64,000 nt of DNA from Nitrosomonadales bacterium (GCA_023259055.1 JAHFQZ010000004.1:124001-188000), one strand, 5' to 3'; counted from the stretch's first letter, positions 53,872 through 63,883 are shown. Program-made: numbers and translations. The notes: a model not told the origin generated them from the letters alone.

Positions 53872-54390
53872 ATGTCAATTTATTATAGAAATTTCCCCCG
53901 CGCACTTGTGGTTGCCATATTGGCTATGAGTGCAACGATGTCCGTAGCAAGGGCAGATAATGACAGCGGCAAATACGGCGGCGAAAACCGCGGCAAACCG
54001 CTCCAGCCAGCGCAAACCAACGCCAAGTTCCAACAGGAATGTTCCAATTGCCATATTGCCTATGCGCCGGGGCTGTTGCCCGCTGAATCATGGCGCAAGG
54101 TCATGTCCGGCCTGGACAAACATTTCGGCTCGGATGCTTCGCTGGATGTCCAGGACAACAAGGAAATCACTGCATTTCTGGTGAGCAATGCCTCCAACCG
54201 TTGGAGCGCCTCGACTGCGCCGCTACGGATCAGCGAGTCCATGTGGTTCAAGCGCAAGCACGACAGCAACGAAATCTCCCCGGCTGTCTGGAAGAATCCG
54301 CAGGTGAAGAGCCCCGCCAATTGTGCCGCTTGCCACCCGCAGGCGGAGCGCGGTGATTTCAGCGAACGCAATATCAAAATACCCAAGTAA
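53872..54390 (+). CDS. Diheme cytochrome c (DHC)
   Basis: A 172-residue periplasmic diheme cytochrome. Heme motifs CSNCH (57-61) and CAACH (151-155), a signal peptide of about 28 residues. DHC passes electrons between the cytochrome b561 encoded next and the SHP encoded upstream, in the known SHP-DHC system. GGAG precedes the ATG. Confidence 0.88.
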   Translation: MSIYYRNFPRALVVAILAMSATMSVARADNDSGKYGGENRGKPLQPAQTNAKFQQECSNCHIAYAPGLLPAESWRKVMSGLDKHFGSDASLDVQDNKEITAFLVSNASNRWSASTAPLRISESMWFKRKHDSNEISPAVWKNPQVKSPANCAACHPQAERGDFSERNIKIPK

Positions 54391-54403
54391 TAAGGAGATC
54401 ATC

Positions 54404-55096
54404 ATGAGTCAACCGGGTGCCCGGACAAAAGCTTTTCGTAGTGTTTTGGTTTGGGACGTGCCGACGCGGGTTTTCCATTGGCTGCTGGTGCTATCATTTA
54501 CTGGTGCATTTATAACAGCAGAATCGGAGCGATATCGCGATATCCATGTGGTGCTCGGCTACACCCTGCTTGGTCTGGTCGCATTCAGACTTCTGTGGGG
54601 GGGGCTTGGCACACGCTATGCGCAGTTCCGCTCGTTCCTGTTTAAGCCCGGCGAGATTGTGGCTTACGTGCGGTCGCTGTTCAAAGGCAAGCCTGCACAT
54701 TACGTCGGGCACAACCCGGCAGGAAGCGTGGCGATCTGGCTGCTGCTGGGACTGGGCATTTCGTCCGGGGTCAGCGGGGTGATGTCGTTCCAGGATATCG
54801 GTGGAGAGGTGGTGAAGGAGCTGCATGAGTTCGTGTCCAATGCCATGCTGGTAGTTGTTTTAATTCATATCGCCGGGGTGGTGGTGAGCAGCTTGATGCA
54901 CCGCGAGAACCTGGTGCGTTCCATGGTTACCGGTTTCAAGTCCGCCGAACCGGATCAAGGTATTCGCCGCCCATATCTCTGGCTGGGTGTCATAATGTTA
55001 GCTGTTGTCGTGGCATTCTGGGTTGGTTATCCGGCAACCGGGCTGGTGACGCCAAGCGCGGGTGCGGCACAAGCCGGACACCACGATGACGATTGA
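54404..55096 (+). CDS. Cytochrome b561 (bacterial/Ni-hydrogenase type)
   Basis: A 230-residue diheme b-type membrane cytochrome with four membrane helices; His ligands lie in RVFHWLLVLSF, DIHVVLGY, ELHEFVSN and VLIHIAGVV. It probably oxidises quinol and passes electrons to DHC. The ATG at 54404 follows AAGGAG; the longer upstream frame overlaps the DHC gene and is spurious. Confidence 0.9.
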   Translation: MSQPGARTKAFRSVLVWDVPTRVFHWLLVLSFTGAFITAESERYRDIHVVLGYTLLGLVAFRLLWGGLGTRYAQFRSFLFKPGEIVAYVRSLFKGKPAHYVGHNPAGSVAIWLLLGLGISSGVSGVMSFQDIGGEVVKELHEFVSNAMLVVVLIHIAGVVVSSLMHRENLVRSMVTGFKSAEPDQGIRRPYLWLGVIMLAVVVAFWVGYPATGLVTPSAGAAQAGHHDDD

Positions 55097-55118
55097 TTGA
55101 CATTTAACTCAGGGGTGG

Positions 55119-55790
55119 ATGATGCGCGTGCTGGTGGTCGAAGACGATGCCCTGTTGGGCGATGCGATTCAGGCTGGCCTGAAACAGTCCGGCTACGCCG
55201 TAGACTGGATGAAAGACGGCGCGTCGGCTGAACAGGCGCTCACCACCGAGCCTTACGCAGCGGTAGTGCTGGACCTCGGGCTGCCGCGCCTTTCCGGGTT
55301 GGAGGTGTTGCGCCGCCTGCGCAGCCGCAACGTCCCGACACCCGTGTTGATCCTGACCGCGATGGATACTGTAGATGACCGTATCAAGGGGCTGGATACT
55401 GGTGCGGACGACTATCTGGCTAAACCGTTCGACATGGGCGAACTGGCGGCACGTTTGCGTGCGCTGATTCGCCGTGCCAGCGGGAAGACCGAACCTTTGC
55501 TGCAGATTGACGGAGTCAAACTCGATCCCGCCGCACATCGCGTGCTGTACCGGGATAAACCGGTCGAGCTTTCGGCCAAGGAATTCGCGCTGCTGCACGC
55601 CCTGATGCTCAATGCGGGAAAAGTGCTATCGCGCGTCAAACTCGAAGAACAGCTTTACGCGTGGGGCGATGAGATCGAAAGCAATGCGGTGGAAGTGCAT
55701 ATTCATCATCTGCGCCGCAAGCTATTCCCGGAACTGATCGAAACCATACGCGGTGTCGGTTATCTTATGCCGCGCGACAAGGCCATCTGA
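55119..55790 (+). CDS. OmpR-family response regulator
   Basis: A 223-residue response regulator: receiver domain with phospho-acceptor Asp52 in VVLDLGLPR and Lys102, then a winged-helix DNA-binding domain that includes EFALLHALMLNAGKVLSR and VEVHIHHLRRKL. It resembles QseB/PmrA. It is followed after one base by the sensor kinase gene and lies 22 bases after cytochrome b561, so it probably controls that cluster. Confidence 0.92.
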   Translation: MMRVLVVEDDALLGDAIQAGLKQSGYAVDWMKDGASAEQALTTEPYAAVVLDLGLPRLSGLEVLRRLRSRNVPTPVLILTAMDTVDDRIKGLDTGADDYLAKPFDMGELAARLRALIRRASGKTEPLLQIDGVKLDPAAHRVLYRDKPVELSAKEFALLHALMLNAGKVLSRVKLEEQLYAWGDEIESNAVEVHIHHLRRKLFPELIETIRGVGYLMPRDKAI

Positions 55791-55791
55791 A

Positions 55792-57123
55792 GTGCCACAA
55801 CGTACATCGCTCAAACAACGGCTGCTTGCGCTGGCAATGGCGGCGATCACGCTGGTCTGGCTCGGCGCGACCGCTTTCACCTACCACGATGCGCGCGAGG
55901 AATTTGACGAGGTGCTGGATGCACATCTGGCGCAAGTCGCTGCACTGCTGGTCGTCCAGGCAACACACGAGATCGATGAACTCGAAACCGAACATACACC
56001 GCTGTTGCACAAATATGCACGCCGTGTTGCGTTTCAGGTATGGGAAAAAGGGCAGCAACTCCGCCTGCATTCCGCCAACGCTCCGCAACAGCCGCTGGCG
56101 AGCAAAGAGCGCGGCTTCAGCGATAACATCATCGACGGAAAACGCTGGCGCGTCTTCAGTACCTGGGATGAATCCGGAGAATACCTGATCCATGTCGCGG
56201 AGCGCTCCGATGTGCGCGAAGAGCTGGCGCGCGGCATCGCAGGCAACCTGCTGCGACCGCTGTGGTTCTCACTGCCCCTGCTGGCGCTGCTGCTGTGGAT
56301 TGCGGTGATGCGCGGCTTGCGTCCGCTCGACAAGCTGGCCCGCGAAGTGGAACAACGCGAACCGGACAATCTCGCCGCGCTGGATGCGTCATCCGCCCCG
56401 CGCGAAGTGGTGCCGCTGATCGAACGGCTCAATCGGCTATTCATCCGCATCGATGCCTCCATGCAAAAAGAGCGGCGCTTTACCGCAGATGCTGCGCATG
56501 AATTGCGCACACCGGTGGCTGCAATCAAGGCGCAGGCACAAGTGGCACGGGCCGCTTCCAGAGAGGCGGAACGCATCCATGCGCTCGACAATGCGATTCT
56601 CGGCTGCGACCGCGCCGCCCATTTGATCGAGCAGTTGCTGACGCTGGCGCGGGTGGATACGTTGGATCGCAGTACAGCAGAACCTTGTCAGCTCAGGGGC
56701 ATTGCCGCCGAGGCGATTGCGGCGCTTGCGCCAGCTGCGCTAAAAAATGGCGTGCAGCTCGAATTGCTTGAGGGCGACGAAGCCACGGTGCGCGGCAATC
56801 ATGGGCTGTTGCGCGTACTGCTGCGCAACCTGCTCGACAATTCGATACGGCATACCTCACCCGGAACATCGGTGCAGGTAAGCATCGTCCGTGAGCCGGG
56901 AGCTGTCTGCCTGTCGGTGAGCGATAACGGCTCGGGCATTCCAGAACAGGAACGGGACAAGGTGCTGGAACGGTTCTATCGCCCGCTGGACACGCAGGCA
57001 AGCGGCAGCGGCCTCGGTCTGTCCATCGTCAAACGGATTGCCGAGGTGCATGACGCAACTTTGCAGATGCAACCAGTGAGCGAAGGAAAGGGATTGCGGG
57101 TGACGGTGAGCTTCAAGCCTTGA
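55792..57123 (+). CDS. QseC/PmrB-like sensor histidine kinase
   Basis: A 443-residue histidine kinase. Two membrane helices (about residues 15-32 and 160-175) flank a short periplasmic sensor; a HAMP-like linker follows; the phosphorylated His is at about 236 in FTADAAHELRTPVAAI; the ATP-binding domain has DNSIRHTSPGTS (N box) and DNGSGIPEQERD (G1). GTG at 55792 lies one base after the regulator's stop. The signal is unknown, perhaps redox or a heme ligand. Confidence 0.9.
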   Translation: MPQRTSLKQRLLALAMAAITLVWLGATAFTYHDAREEFDEVLDAHLAQVAALLVVQATHEIDELETEHTPLLHKYARRVAFQVWEKGQQLRLHSANAPQQPLASKERGFSDNIIDGKRWRVFSTWDESGEYLIHVAERSDVREELARGIAGNLLRPLWFSLPLLALLLWIAVMRGLRPLDKLAREVEQREPDNLAALDASSAPREVVPLIERLNRLFIRIDASMQKERRFTADAAHELRTPVAAIKAQAQVARAASREAERIHALDNAILGCDRAAHLIEQLLTLARVDTLDRSTAEPCQLRGIAAEAIAALAPAALKNGVQLELLEGDEATVRGNHGLLRVLLRNLLDNSIRHTSPGTSVQVSIVREPGAVCLSVSDNGSGIPEQERDKVLERFYRPLDTQASGSGLGLSIVKRIAEVHDATLQMQPVSEGKGLRVTVSFKP

Positions 57124-57316
57124 TATGGCTAATTGCATGTTAACCGACGGGCGTGAGCGCGGTAGAGGTTGCGTTATGGTGAGGCAGCAACTATTCAATG
57201 CGGCCCCATTAATTTGGATGCTCAAATTTAAATATATATTAACCGCGCCTCTATAATATGGGCGCTGGTATCCGGGAAATATAAAACGTAGCTAAATAGA
57301 ATAAAGGGGAGCGGGC

Positions 57317-58195
57317 ATGGATATTAAGATGGTTGATCGCAGTAAAGTTATTGTTGGAATTTTCGGGGTATTGGGAGTTTATTTGTTGTGGCCGTTCTAC
57401 GCAGTGCCGACAGGTAGCAGAGGTGTTGTCACACAATTCGGGAAAATCGTTGGCATTGAGGATGAGGGTCTGGCGGTGCTCCCGCCATGGAGAAAGCTCA
57501 ATAACTTCAGCATTCGCGCAGAACAAGCAGACATCGAGAACGCGGAGGGAAGTACCTCCGATACCCAGCCTGTCAAGGTCAGCATGACTGTCAGGTACTC
57601 TATTGCCACTGACAGGGTATCCGAGGTGTACGAAAAATACTCGCACAACGGAGACCTTTCGTCTTATGTTCAGACTGCGACCCAGGAAGTATTCAAGGCG
57701 GTCACTGCGCGTTACAGCGCCCCGGATTTAATTTCTCAACGTGCTAAAGTTTCCGGTGATATTGGATCAGCCCTTCGTGAAAAGCTTGGTGTGTACGGAG
57801 CGCAAGTAATCAATATCGATATGCGCAATTTTTCATTTTCTGATTCCTATATGAAGGCTATCAATGAAAAAGTTACTCAGGAGCAATTACGCCTCGGTGC
57901 AGAGAACAAATTGAAGACGGTAGAAGCAGAGCAGAAGCAAAAAGTTGCTGTTGCGGAAGCGGAAGCAAAGGCTGTTCGTGCCACTGCTGATGGTGAAGCA
58001 TACAAAAACATCACGATAGCAAAGGCACAGGCTGAGGCTATCCGTGTTCAAAGTGCTGCACTTGCGCAAAGCAAGGACATTCTTGAACTTCGGCGCATTG
58101 AGGTCGAGCAGATCAAGGCCCATAAATGGAATGGAGCTTTGCCTACAGCAATTTACGCAGGAGCGCCTATACCGTTCATGAATGTCGGGAAGTAA
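57317..58195 (+). CDS. SPFH/prohibitin-family membrane protein
   Basis: A 292-residue protein of the SPFH/stomatin/prohibitin group. A membrane segment at about 12-32 (IVGIFGVLGVYLLWPFYAV), then the PHB domain, and a coiled-coil C-terminal region (about 185-265, rich in Glu, Ala, Lys). These proteins form membrane microdomains or guard proteases. The gene follows the two-component system by about 190 bases, a stretch with a TATAAT at 57252 but no convincing -35 box. Confidence 0.85.
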   Translation: MDIKMVDRSKVIVGIFGVLGVYLLWPFYAVPTGSRGVVTQFGKIVGIEDEGLAVLPPWRKLNNFSIRAEQADIENAEGSTSDTQPVKVSMTVRYSIATDRVSEVYEKYSHNGDLSSYVQTATQEVFKAVTARYSAPDLISQRAKVSGDIGSALREKLGVYGAQVINIDMRNFSFSDSYMKAINEKVTQEQLRLGAENKLKTVEAEQKQKVAVAEAEAKAVRATADGEAYKNITIAKAQAEAIRVQSAALAQSKDILELRRIEVEQIKAHKWNGALPTAIYAGAPIPFMNVGK

Positions 58196-58334
58196 CGAGC
58201 CCAAACTCGTAATGACCTGCTGACACCTCTTTCACGATAGACTTGAAAAAAATGAAACTCTGCGGCGAATGTCGTGTTCTGCATGTCATGAGCGTCAGCT
58301 TCAAGGGGATTCATAGATTCTGAAAGGCTGTGTA

Positions 58335-59063
58335 ATGCTGGAAATGTTTTCTGTCACCCAGTTCTGGGTGGATGTATTCAAGATCATCGTGATCGATCTG
58401 CTGTTGAGCGGAGACAATGCGGTTGTGATTGCGCTTGCGTGCCGCAACCTGCCGCAGGAACAGCGCAAAAAAGGCATTCTGTTCGGCGTGGGAGGCGCAA
58501 TAGGTTTGCGCATTGTGCTTACTTTTTTTGCTGTCAGTCTCTTCGCGCTGCCTTATCTGAAATTGATCGGCGCGTTGCTGCTGCTGTGGATAGGCATCAA
58601 GCTGATTCTGCCCGAAGAGGAACACAATGCCGGCAACATCAAGGCAGATACGCGGCTGTTCGGCGCGATTAAAACCATCATTGTTGCCGACTTCGTGATG
58701 AGCTTGGATAACGTGCTGGGCGTGGCCGCTGCGGCCAAGGGCAATGCGTCATTGCTGGTATTCGGGCTGCTGGTCAGCATCCCGCTGATCGCCTGGAGCA
58801 GCCAGTTGGTGCTGAAGCTGATCGATCGTTTCCCGCTCATTGTTTACGCGGGCGGCGCGCTACTCGGTTATGTGGCGGGTGAGATGCTGGTCAGCGAGGC
58901 GCTGTTAGCAACGGTTGTCGAAACTCGCCACTATCTGCACTGGCTGATTCCAGCATTGGGTGCTTTGATGGTGCTGGGGCTCGGCAAATGGCTGGCGATG
59001 CGCAAGGCAGTTTCTGCGGCAGCGTTCGATCTGGTAGATGAGAAAGTAGACAATAAATCGTAA
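58335..59063 (+). CDS. TerC-family integral membrane protein (YjbE-like)
   Basis: A 242-residue TerC-family protein with seven membrane helices. The metal-site Asp residues lie in LLLSGDNAVVIALACR and MSLDNVLGVAAAAKG. Family members export Mn2+ or aid metallation of exoenzymes. There is no clear yybP-ykoY riboswitch in the 139 bases upstream. A universal stress gene follows after nine bases. Confidence 0.9.
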   Translation: MLEMFSVTQFWVDVFKIIVIDLLLSGDNAVVIALACRNLPQEQRKKGILFGVGGAIGLRIVLTFFAVSLFALPYLKLIGALLLLWIGIKLILPEEEHNAGNIKADTRLFGAIKTIIVADFVMSLDNVLGVAAAAKGNASLLVFGLLVSIPLIAWSSQLVLKLIDRFPLIVYAGGALLGYVAGEMLVSEALLATVVETRHYLHWLIPALGALMVLGLGKWLAMRKAVSAAAFDLVDEKVDNKS

Positions 59064-59072
59064 GGGGGAGGG

Positions 59073-59501
59073 ATGATGAAAATACTGATGCCGGTGGATG
59101 GCTCCGCCAATGCGTTGCGCGCGGTTGAGCATGTGGTCAAGAATATTGCCGCGCTGAAGGAGCGTCCGCAAATGCTGTTGCTGAACGTACAGTGGAATGT
59201 GGCGACCGGTAACGTCAAGCTGTTCATCAACCAGAAGACTATCGACGACTATTACCGCGAACAGGGCTTGGCGGCGCTGCAGTCGGCTCGTGCGCTACTG
59301 GATGCCGCTGCATTGCCCTATCAATACCATATCAGCATTGGCACGCCGGCGGAGGCGATCATGCAATATGCCAACGAGCAGTGTGTCGACCAGATAGTGA
59401 TGGGCAGGCAGGGGCAGGGCGGTTTGCAGGCATTGCTGCTGGGGTCTGTGGTGAACAAGGTGCTGCATCTGACAAACTGCCCGGTGACGCTGATCAAATA
59501 G
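59073..59501 (+). CDS. Universal stress protein (UspA family)
   Basis: A 142-residue UspA-fold protein: ILMPVDGSANALRAV at the start and the nucleotide-binding GRQGQGGLQALLLGSVVNKVL near the end. It lies nine bases after the terC-like gene and is preceded by GGGGGAGGG, a strong ribosome-binding site. Likely coexpressed with TerC. ATP-binding residues (G-x2-G-x9-G-S) are present. Confidence 0.92.
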   Translation: MMKILMPVDGSANALRAVEHVVKNIAALKERPQMLLLNVQWNVATGNVKLFINQKTIDDYYREQGLAALQSARALLDAAALPYQYHISIGTPAEAIMQYANEQCVDQIVMGRQGQGGLQALLLGSVVNKVLHLTNCPVTLIK

Positions 59502-59640
59502 GAAGGCAGTCTAAAGGTTTTATGCGGACTCAATTAATTGGATAATTCGTAATAAATCAAAAGGATTGTGGTGCGTTTCTGCAAAATACCTTAATATTCG
59601 AAGCATAAGTTGTATGGCAACAAGCATAAAGGGTGTGGCA

Positions 59641-62268
59641 ATGAATAAATGGTCTTTTTGGCAGAAGGATTGGTTCGTAGGCTTGCTTGTTGCGCTGGTA
59701 TTTCTTTTTGGGGCTAATAGCGATCTGATGCAAAGCCTTGAGCGCAAGGCTTATGACTTGGGCGTGCTGGCTTCCTCGCGCACTCCGAGCGACAAGATTG
59801 CGATAATCGCGATTGACGACCAGAGTATTGCCAATCTCGGACGCTGGCCCTGGCCGCGTGAGATACAGGCCAAAATGATCGACATTCTGGCTGCGGGGCA
59901 TGCCAAGGTAATAGGGCATACCGTTTTTTTCTCGGAACCGCAGGTAGATGCCGGATTGGGATATATCTACAAGATTGCCGACTTGCTCGGCAAGTCTTCC
60001 CTGCTGCAGAGTGTCGCCCCGGAAAATGCCAAGCCGGAAAGCGCGTCCGGCATGACAGTTCCGGCAAGCGCGGTGAGTCCGGTAGGCCCGGTAAGCATGC
60101 CCGTTCCTGCCAATCCGGCGGAATTATCCTCGCTCGATACGCTGCTGCTGGAGGCAGCAAAGAATCTCGATAACGACAAGAAGCTCAGCGATAGCATGGC
60201 CAAGGCAAACAATGTGTTGCTGGCGATGTACTTCGAGCCGGGCGAGCCGCAAGGGAAACCTGATCAGGCATTGCCTGATTATGTGCTGCGCAACAACCTT
60301 ACCAGTGTAAAAGACGACAGCGCTTCCGGTGCGTTGCCGGATCCCTCGCAGGGTGTTCTATTGCCGATCCCGGTGATCGGCAGCAAGGCGTTGGCAATTG
60401 GGCATTTAAACGGTTCCCGCGATGTGGACGGCGCGGTACGCACCGAGCCGCTGGTGATGGGCTATTACGATCAATATTACCCATCCTTGTCATTGATGCT
60501 CGCCGCCAAGAGTCTCAATCTCGATGCAAAGGATATACAGGTCAATCTGGGTGAATGGGTGAAGTTGGGTAATCAAAAAATCACCACCGATCCTGCCTTG
60601 CGGATGTATACCTATTTTTACAAAGACATCAATGGGCGGCCAGCTTTTCCGGTGGATTCATTTTATGATGTTTTAACCGGAAAGATCCCGGCGGAAAAGT
60701 ATCGCGACAAAATAGTATTGATCGGTGCCTCTGCTGCCGGAGTTGGCACATTACAAGTTACGCCAATTGCTTCCGGTATGGCATCGGTTGTGACCTTGGC
60801 GCATTCGGTGTCGAGCATACTGAAGGGCGATTTCTTTGTTGCTCCGCATTGGGCTGGCTTGGCGCAATTTGGTGTGTTCCTGTTGATAGCGTTGTATCTG
60901 ATTATGTTGTTGCCGCGTTTGAATGCCGCTATCGGTGCGGTGGTTACCGCAGTGTTGTTTGTGGTGTTGCTGGTAACCCATTTCATACTGATGACGACGC
61001 AGGCGATGTGGATGCAATTGATGTTGCCGGCTGCTTTGTTATTGGTGGGGCATTTGCTCCTTACGACCAAGCGCTTCCTGATGACCGAAAAGGGCAAGCA
61101 AAGATCCGATGCCGAGTCCGCGGAAAGCAACCGCATGCTGGGTTTGGCTTTTCAGGGGCAGGGGCAGCTGGATATTGCCTTCGACAAATTTCGCAAGGTG
61201 CCGATGGACGACAGCCTGATGGAGGTGATGTATAACTTGGGGCTGGATTTTGAACGCAAGCGCCAATTCAACAAGGCCGAGTCGGTTTTCAAATACATGG
61301 CCGAGTACAACCCCAAATTCCGCGATCTTGATGCGCGACTGGCTCAGACCAAGGCGATGTCTGAAACAATCATCCTTGGCGGATCTTCCGGCAGAAGCAA
61401 CGAAAGCACGATGGTACTGGACAAGGCGGGCGTGTCCAAGCCGATGCTTGGCCGCTATGAAGTCGAGAAAGAGTTAGGCAAGGGTGCGATGGGCGTGGTG
61501 TACCTCGGCAAAGACCCGAAAATCGGCCGCGTGGTGGCCATCAAGACCATGGCACTGGCGCAGGAGTTCGAGGCCGATGAACTCCAGGATGTGAAGGATC
61601 GTTTTTTTCGCGAGGCTGAAACGGCGGGGCGGCTGAACCACCCGAATATTGTGTCCATTTACGATGCCGGCGAAGAGCATGATCTGGCCTACATTGCGAT
61701 GGAGTTTCTCAAAGGCAAGGATCTGGTTCCGTTTACCAAACCGGATAACTTGCTGCCGCTGCGCAAGGTAATGAGTATTGTAGCTCGTGTTGCCGACGCG
61801 TTGGATTACGCGCACAAACAGAATGTGGTACATCGTGACATCAAGCCAGCCAACATCATGTATGACCCCGAGGCAGATTCGCCCAAGGTGACCGATTTCG
61901 GCATTGCGCGTATCACTGATTCGAGCAAAACCAAAACCGGCATGGTATTGGGTACTCCTTCTTATATGTCACCGGAACAATTGGCGGGCAAGAAAATTGA
62001 GGGCGGCTCCGATCTCTTCTCGCTGGGTGTGAGCCTGTATCAATTGGCTTGTGGTAAGCTCCCATTCGTGGGGGATTCGATGGCCCAATTGATGTTCCGT
62101 ATTGCCAATGAGCCACATACGGATATTCTGAGTGTCAGGCCGGATTTGCCCCCGTGCTTAGTGGTAATCATAAACAAGTCATTGGCTAAACTGAATGAAG
62201 ACCGTTATGCCAATGGCGCAGAAATGGCTGATGCATTGCGTAAGTGCGCTTCAAGTCTGCAGGGGTAA
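59641..62268 (+). CDS. CHASE2-domain transmembrane Ser/Thr protein kinase
   Basis: An 875-residue receptor kinase. One helix near residues 12-28, a periplasmic CHASE2 sensor domain (about 40-390), three membrane helices (about 400-480), a short TPR-like segment (about 520-580), and a Hanks-type kinase domain (about 605-870). Kinase motifs: GKGAMGVVYLG, VAIKT with the catalytic Lys, HRDIKPANIMYD, DFGIARI and PSYMSPEQL. The start at 59641 begins just before the first helix. It is followed two bases later by a PP2C phosphatase and then an FHA protein. Confidence 0.92.
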   Translation: MNKWSFWQKDWFVGLLVALVFLFGANSDLMQSLERKAYDLGVLASSRTPSDKIAIIAIDDQSIANLGRWPWPREIQAKMIDILAAGHAKVIGHTVFFSEPQVDAGLGYIYKIADLLGKSSLLQSVAPENAKPESASGMTVPASAVSPVGPVSMPVPANPAELSSLDTLLLEAAKNLDNDKKLSDSMAKANNVLLAMYFEPGEPQGKPDQALPDYVLRNNLTSVKDDSASGALPDPSQGVLLPIPVIGSKALAIGHLNGSRDVDGAVRTEPLVMGYYDQYYPSLSLMLAAKSLNLDAKDIQVNLGEWVKLGNQKITTDPALRMYTYFYKDINGRPAFPVDSFYDVLTGKIPAEKYRDKIVLIGASAAGVGTLQVTPIASGMASVVTLAHSVSSILKGDFFVAPHWAGLAQFGVFLLIALYLIMLLPRLNAAIGAVVTAVLFVVLLVTHFILMTTQAMWMQLMLPAALLLVGHLLLTTKRFLMTEKGKQRSDAESAESNRMLGLAFQGQGQLDIAFDKFRKVPMDDSLMEVMYNLGLDFERKRQFNKAESVFKYMAEYNPKFRDLDARLAQTKAMSETIILGGSSGRSNESTMVLDKAGVSKPMLGRYEVEKELGKGAMGVVYLGKDPKIGRVVAIKTMALAQEFEADELQDVKDRFFREAETAGRLNHPNIVSIYDAGEEHDLAYIAMEFLKGKDLVPFTKPDNLLPLRKVMSIVARVADALDYAHKQNVVHRDIKPANIMYDPEADSPKVTDFGIARITDSSKTKTGMVLGTPSYMSPEQLAGKKIEGGSDLFSLGVSLYQLACGKLPFVGDSMAQLMFRIANEPHTDILSVRPDLPPCLVVIINKSLAKLNEDRYANGAEMADALRKCASSLQG

Positions 62269-62270
62269 AC

Positions 62271-63098
62271 ATGAAAATCGATGAAGCACTGGAAATTGTC
62301 AGCCAGACTCACTCAGGGATGGTGCGCTCCCACAACGAAGATAGCGTGGCGTGTGAACCTTCTTGCGGCCTGGTGGTGTTGGCGGACGGCATGGGCGGCT
62401 ATAATGCCGGTGAAGTGGCAAGCGGCATGGCGGTTTCTGTGGTTGCAACGGAAGTATGCCAACGCTTGCTTAGCGAGAGTCCGACAGATAATGACGATGC
62501 AACTGGCGAAGAGTTGGGGGTGTTGCTGCTGCGTGAAAATATTCAGAAAGCAAACTCTTCTATTTTTCATGCTTCGCAAAGTCAGCCGCAGTATGCAGGG
62601 ATGGGAACGACCATAGTTTCCGGATTGTTTTATGATAACCGTGTAGCGGTCGGGCATATAGGTGACTCGCGCATGTACCGGTTGCGTGGCGAGACTCTGG
62701 AAACAATTACCCGTGATCATTCATTGCTGCAGGAGCAGATTGATGCCGGGATAATCAGCGTAGAAGATGCACGTTTGTCAAAAAATAAAAATCTGGTGAC
62801 GCGTGCGGTCGGAATTGACGCCGAAGTGGAGGTGGAAATTCATGTGCATGATGTATTGGTAGGCGATATTTATCTGTTATGTTCGGATGGTTTGAATGAT
62901 ATGGTGGAAGATGAAGATATTCAGTCCACACTTAATGCGTTCCAAAGTAATTTACCGCTGGCGGCTAGCCAATTGATACAGTTGGCAAATGATAATGGTG
63001 GTCGCGATAATGTTTCGGTGATACTGGTGAAGGTAAAAGGAAAATTTGTCGTGCCGCGTGGTTGGCTGGCAAAACTGATCAATTGTTTTAAGAAATAA
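62271..63098 (+). CDS. PP2C-type Ser/Thr phosphatase
   Basis: A 275-residue PPM-family phosphatase. Metal-binding motifs: RSHNEDSVACEPS, VLADGMGGYNAGEVAS, GHIGDSRMYRL, LLCSDGLND and NGGRDNVSVILVK. It reverses the activity of the CHASE2 kinase next door, two bases upstream. The C-terminus has a short basic extension (WLAKLINCFKK) that may touch the membrane. Confidence 0.94.
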   Translation: MKIDEALEIVSQTHSGMVRSHNEDSVACEPSCGLVVLADGMGGYNAGEVASGMAVSVVATEVCQRLLSESPTDNDDATGEELGVLLLRENIQKANSSIFHASQSQPQYAGMGTTIVSGLFYDNRVAVGHIGDSRMYRLRGETLETITRDHSLLQEQIDAGIISVEDARLSKNKNLVTRAVGIDAEVEVEIHVHDVLVGDIYLLCSDGLNDMVEDEDIQSTLNAFQSNLPLAASQLIQLANDNGGRDNVSVILVKVKGKFVVPRGWLAKLINCFKK

Positions 63099-63118
63099 TT
63101 AGTACGAGGGTTACGACT

Positions 63119-63883
63119 ATGGCCGCAAAATTGATACTTAGCATGGATGGGGCAGTACTCAAAGAATACCCCCTAAATAAAGAGCGCATGACCATCGGGC
63201 GCAAGCCACACAATGACATCGCCATCGATAACTTGGCGGTGAGTGGCGAGCATGCTGCAATCGTTACCATCCTGAACGACTCCTTCCTCGAGGATCTGGA
63301 TAGCACCAACGGACTGGAAGTGAATGGAACGCCGTCCAAAAAGCATTTCCTGCAAAATAATGATGTAATTGGAATAGGCAAATACAAGCTGAAATATATC
63401 AATGATCAGGTCACTCAGAGCAGCGCTGCCGATTTCGAAAAAACTATGGTGTTGAGATCGCCTGTCAAACAGGCGGCTCCGGGCGTGAGCAAACCAGCGG
63501 AGGCGGCCGGTTTTACACAAACACAAACCAATGTGAATAAACAGGCAGCAGCAGAAACGGCGGCAGACAAAACTGGAAAGATTGAAGCGATCAAGCCGGC
63601 GACCCCGGCCGCTTCCGCTCAGGTTGCTGTGGTTCAAGTTTTGACCGGATCCAATGCCGGCAAGGAGCTTGAGTTGGTAAAAAATCTGACTACCTTGGGC
63701 AAACCCGGTGTGCAGGTTGCTGTGCTGACCCGACGTCCGCATGGCTTTTTTATTACCCACGTGGAGGGTGCTAACCACCCAACAGTAAACGGAACGCCAT
63801 TGAGTGATCAGCCACATCAGCTGAATGATCACGATGTGATTGAACTGGCCGGCGTCAAGATGGAATTTTATTATAAAGGATAG
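63119..63883 (+). CDS. Tandem FHA-domain protein
   Basis: A 254-residue protein with two FHA phosphothreonine-binding domains: one about residues 3-95 (TIGRKPHNDIAIDNLAVSGEH, then LEDLDSTNGLEVNG), and a second less typical one about 165-250 (ELELVKNLTTLG, NHPTVNG). A 65-residue Ala/Gln/Lys-rich linker separates them. It is the reader in the kinase/phosphatase module and begins 20 bases after PP2C. Confidence 0.88.
   Translation: MAAKLILSMDGAVLKEYPLNKERMTIGRKPHNDIAIDNLAVSGEHAAIVTILNDSFLEDLDSTNGLEVNGTPSKKHFLQNNDVIGIGKYKLKYINDQVTQSSAADFEKTMVLRSPVKQAAPGVSKPAEAAGFTQTQTNVNKQAAAETAADKTGKIEAIKPATPAASAQVAVVQVLTGSNAGKELELVKNLTTLGKPGVQVAVLTRRPHGFFITHVEGANHPTVNGTPLSDQPHQLNDHDVIELAGVKMEFYYKG

Noticed and set aside
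57125..57256. 43-codon frame after the sensor kinase
   Set aside because: No ribosome-binding site and no recognisable features; it overlaps AT-rich promoter-like sequence.
58196..58334. yybP-ykoY Mn riboswitch before the TerC gene
   Set aside because: The conserved loop sequences are not visible in this stretch.
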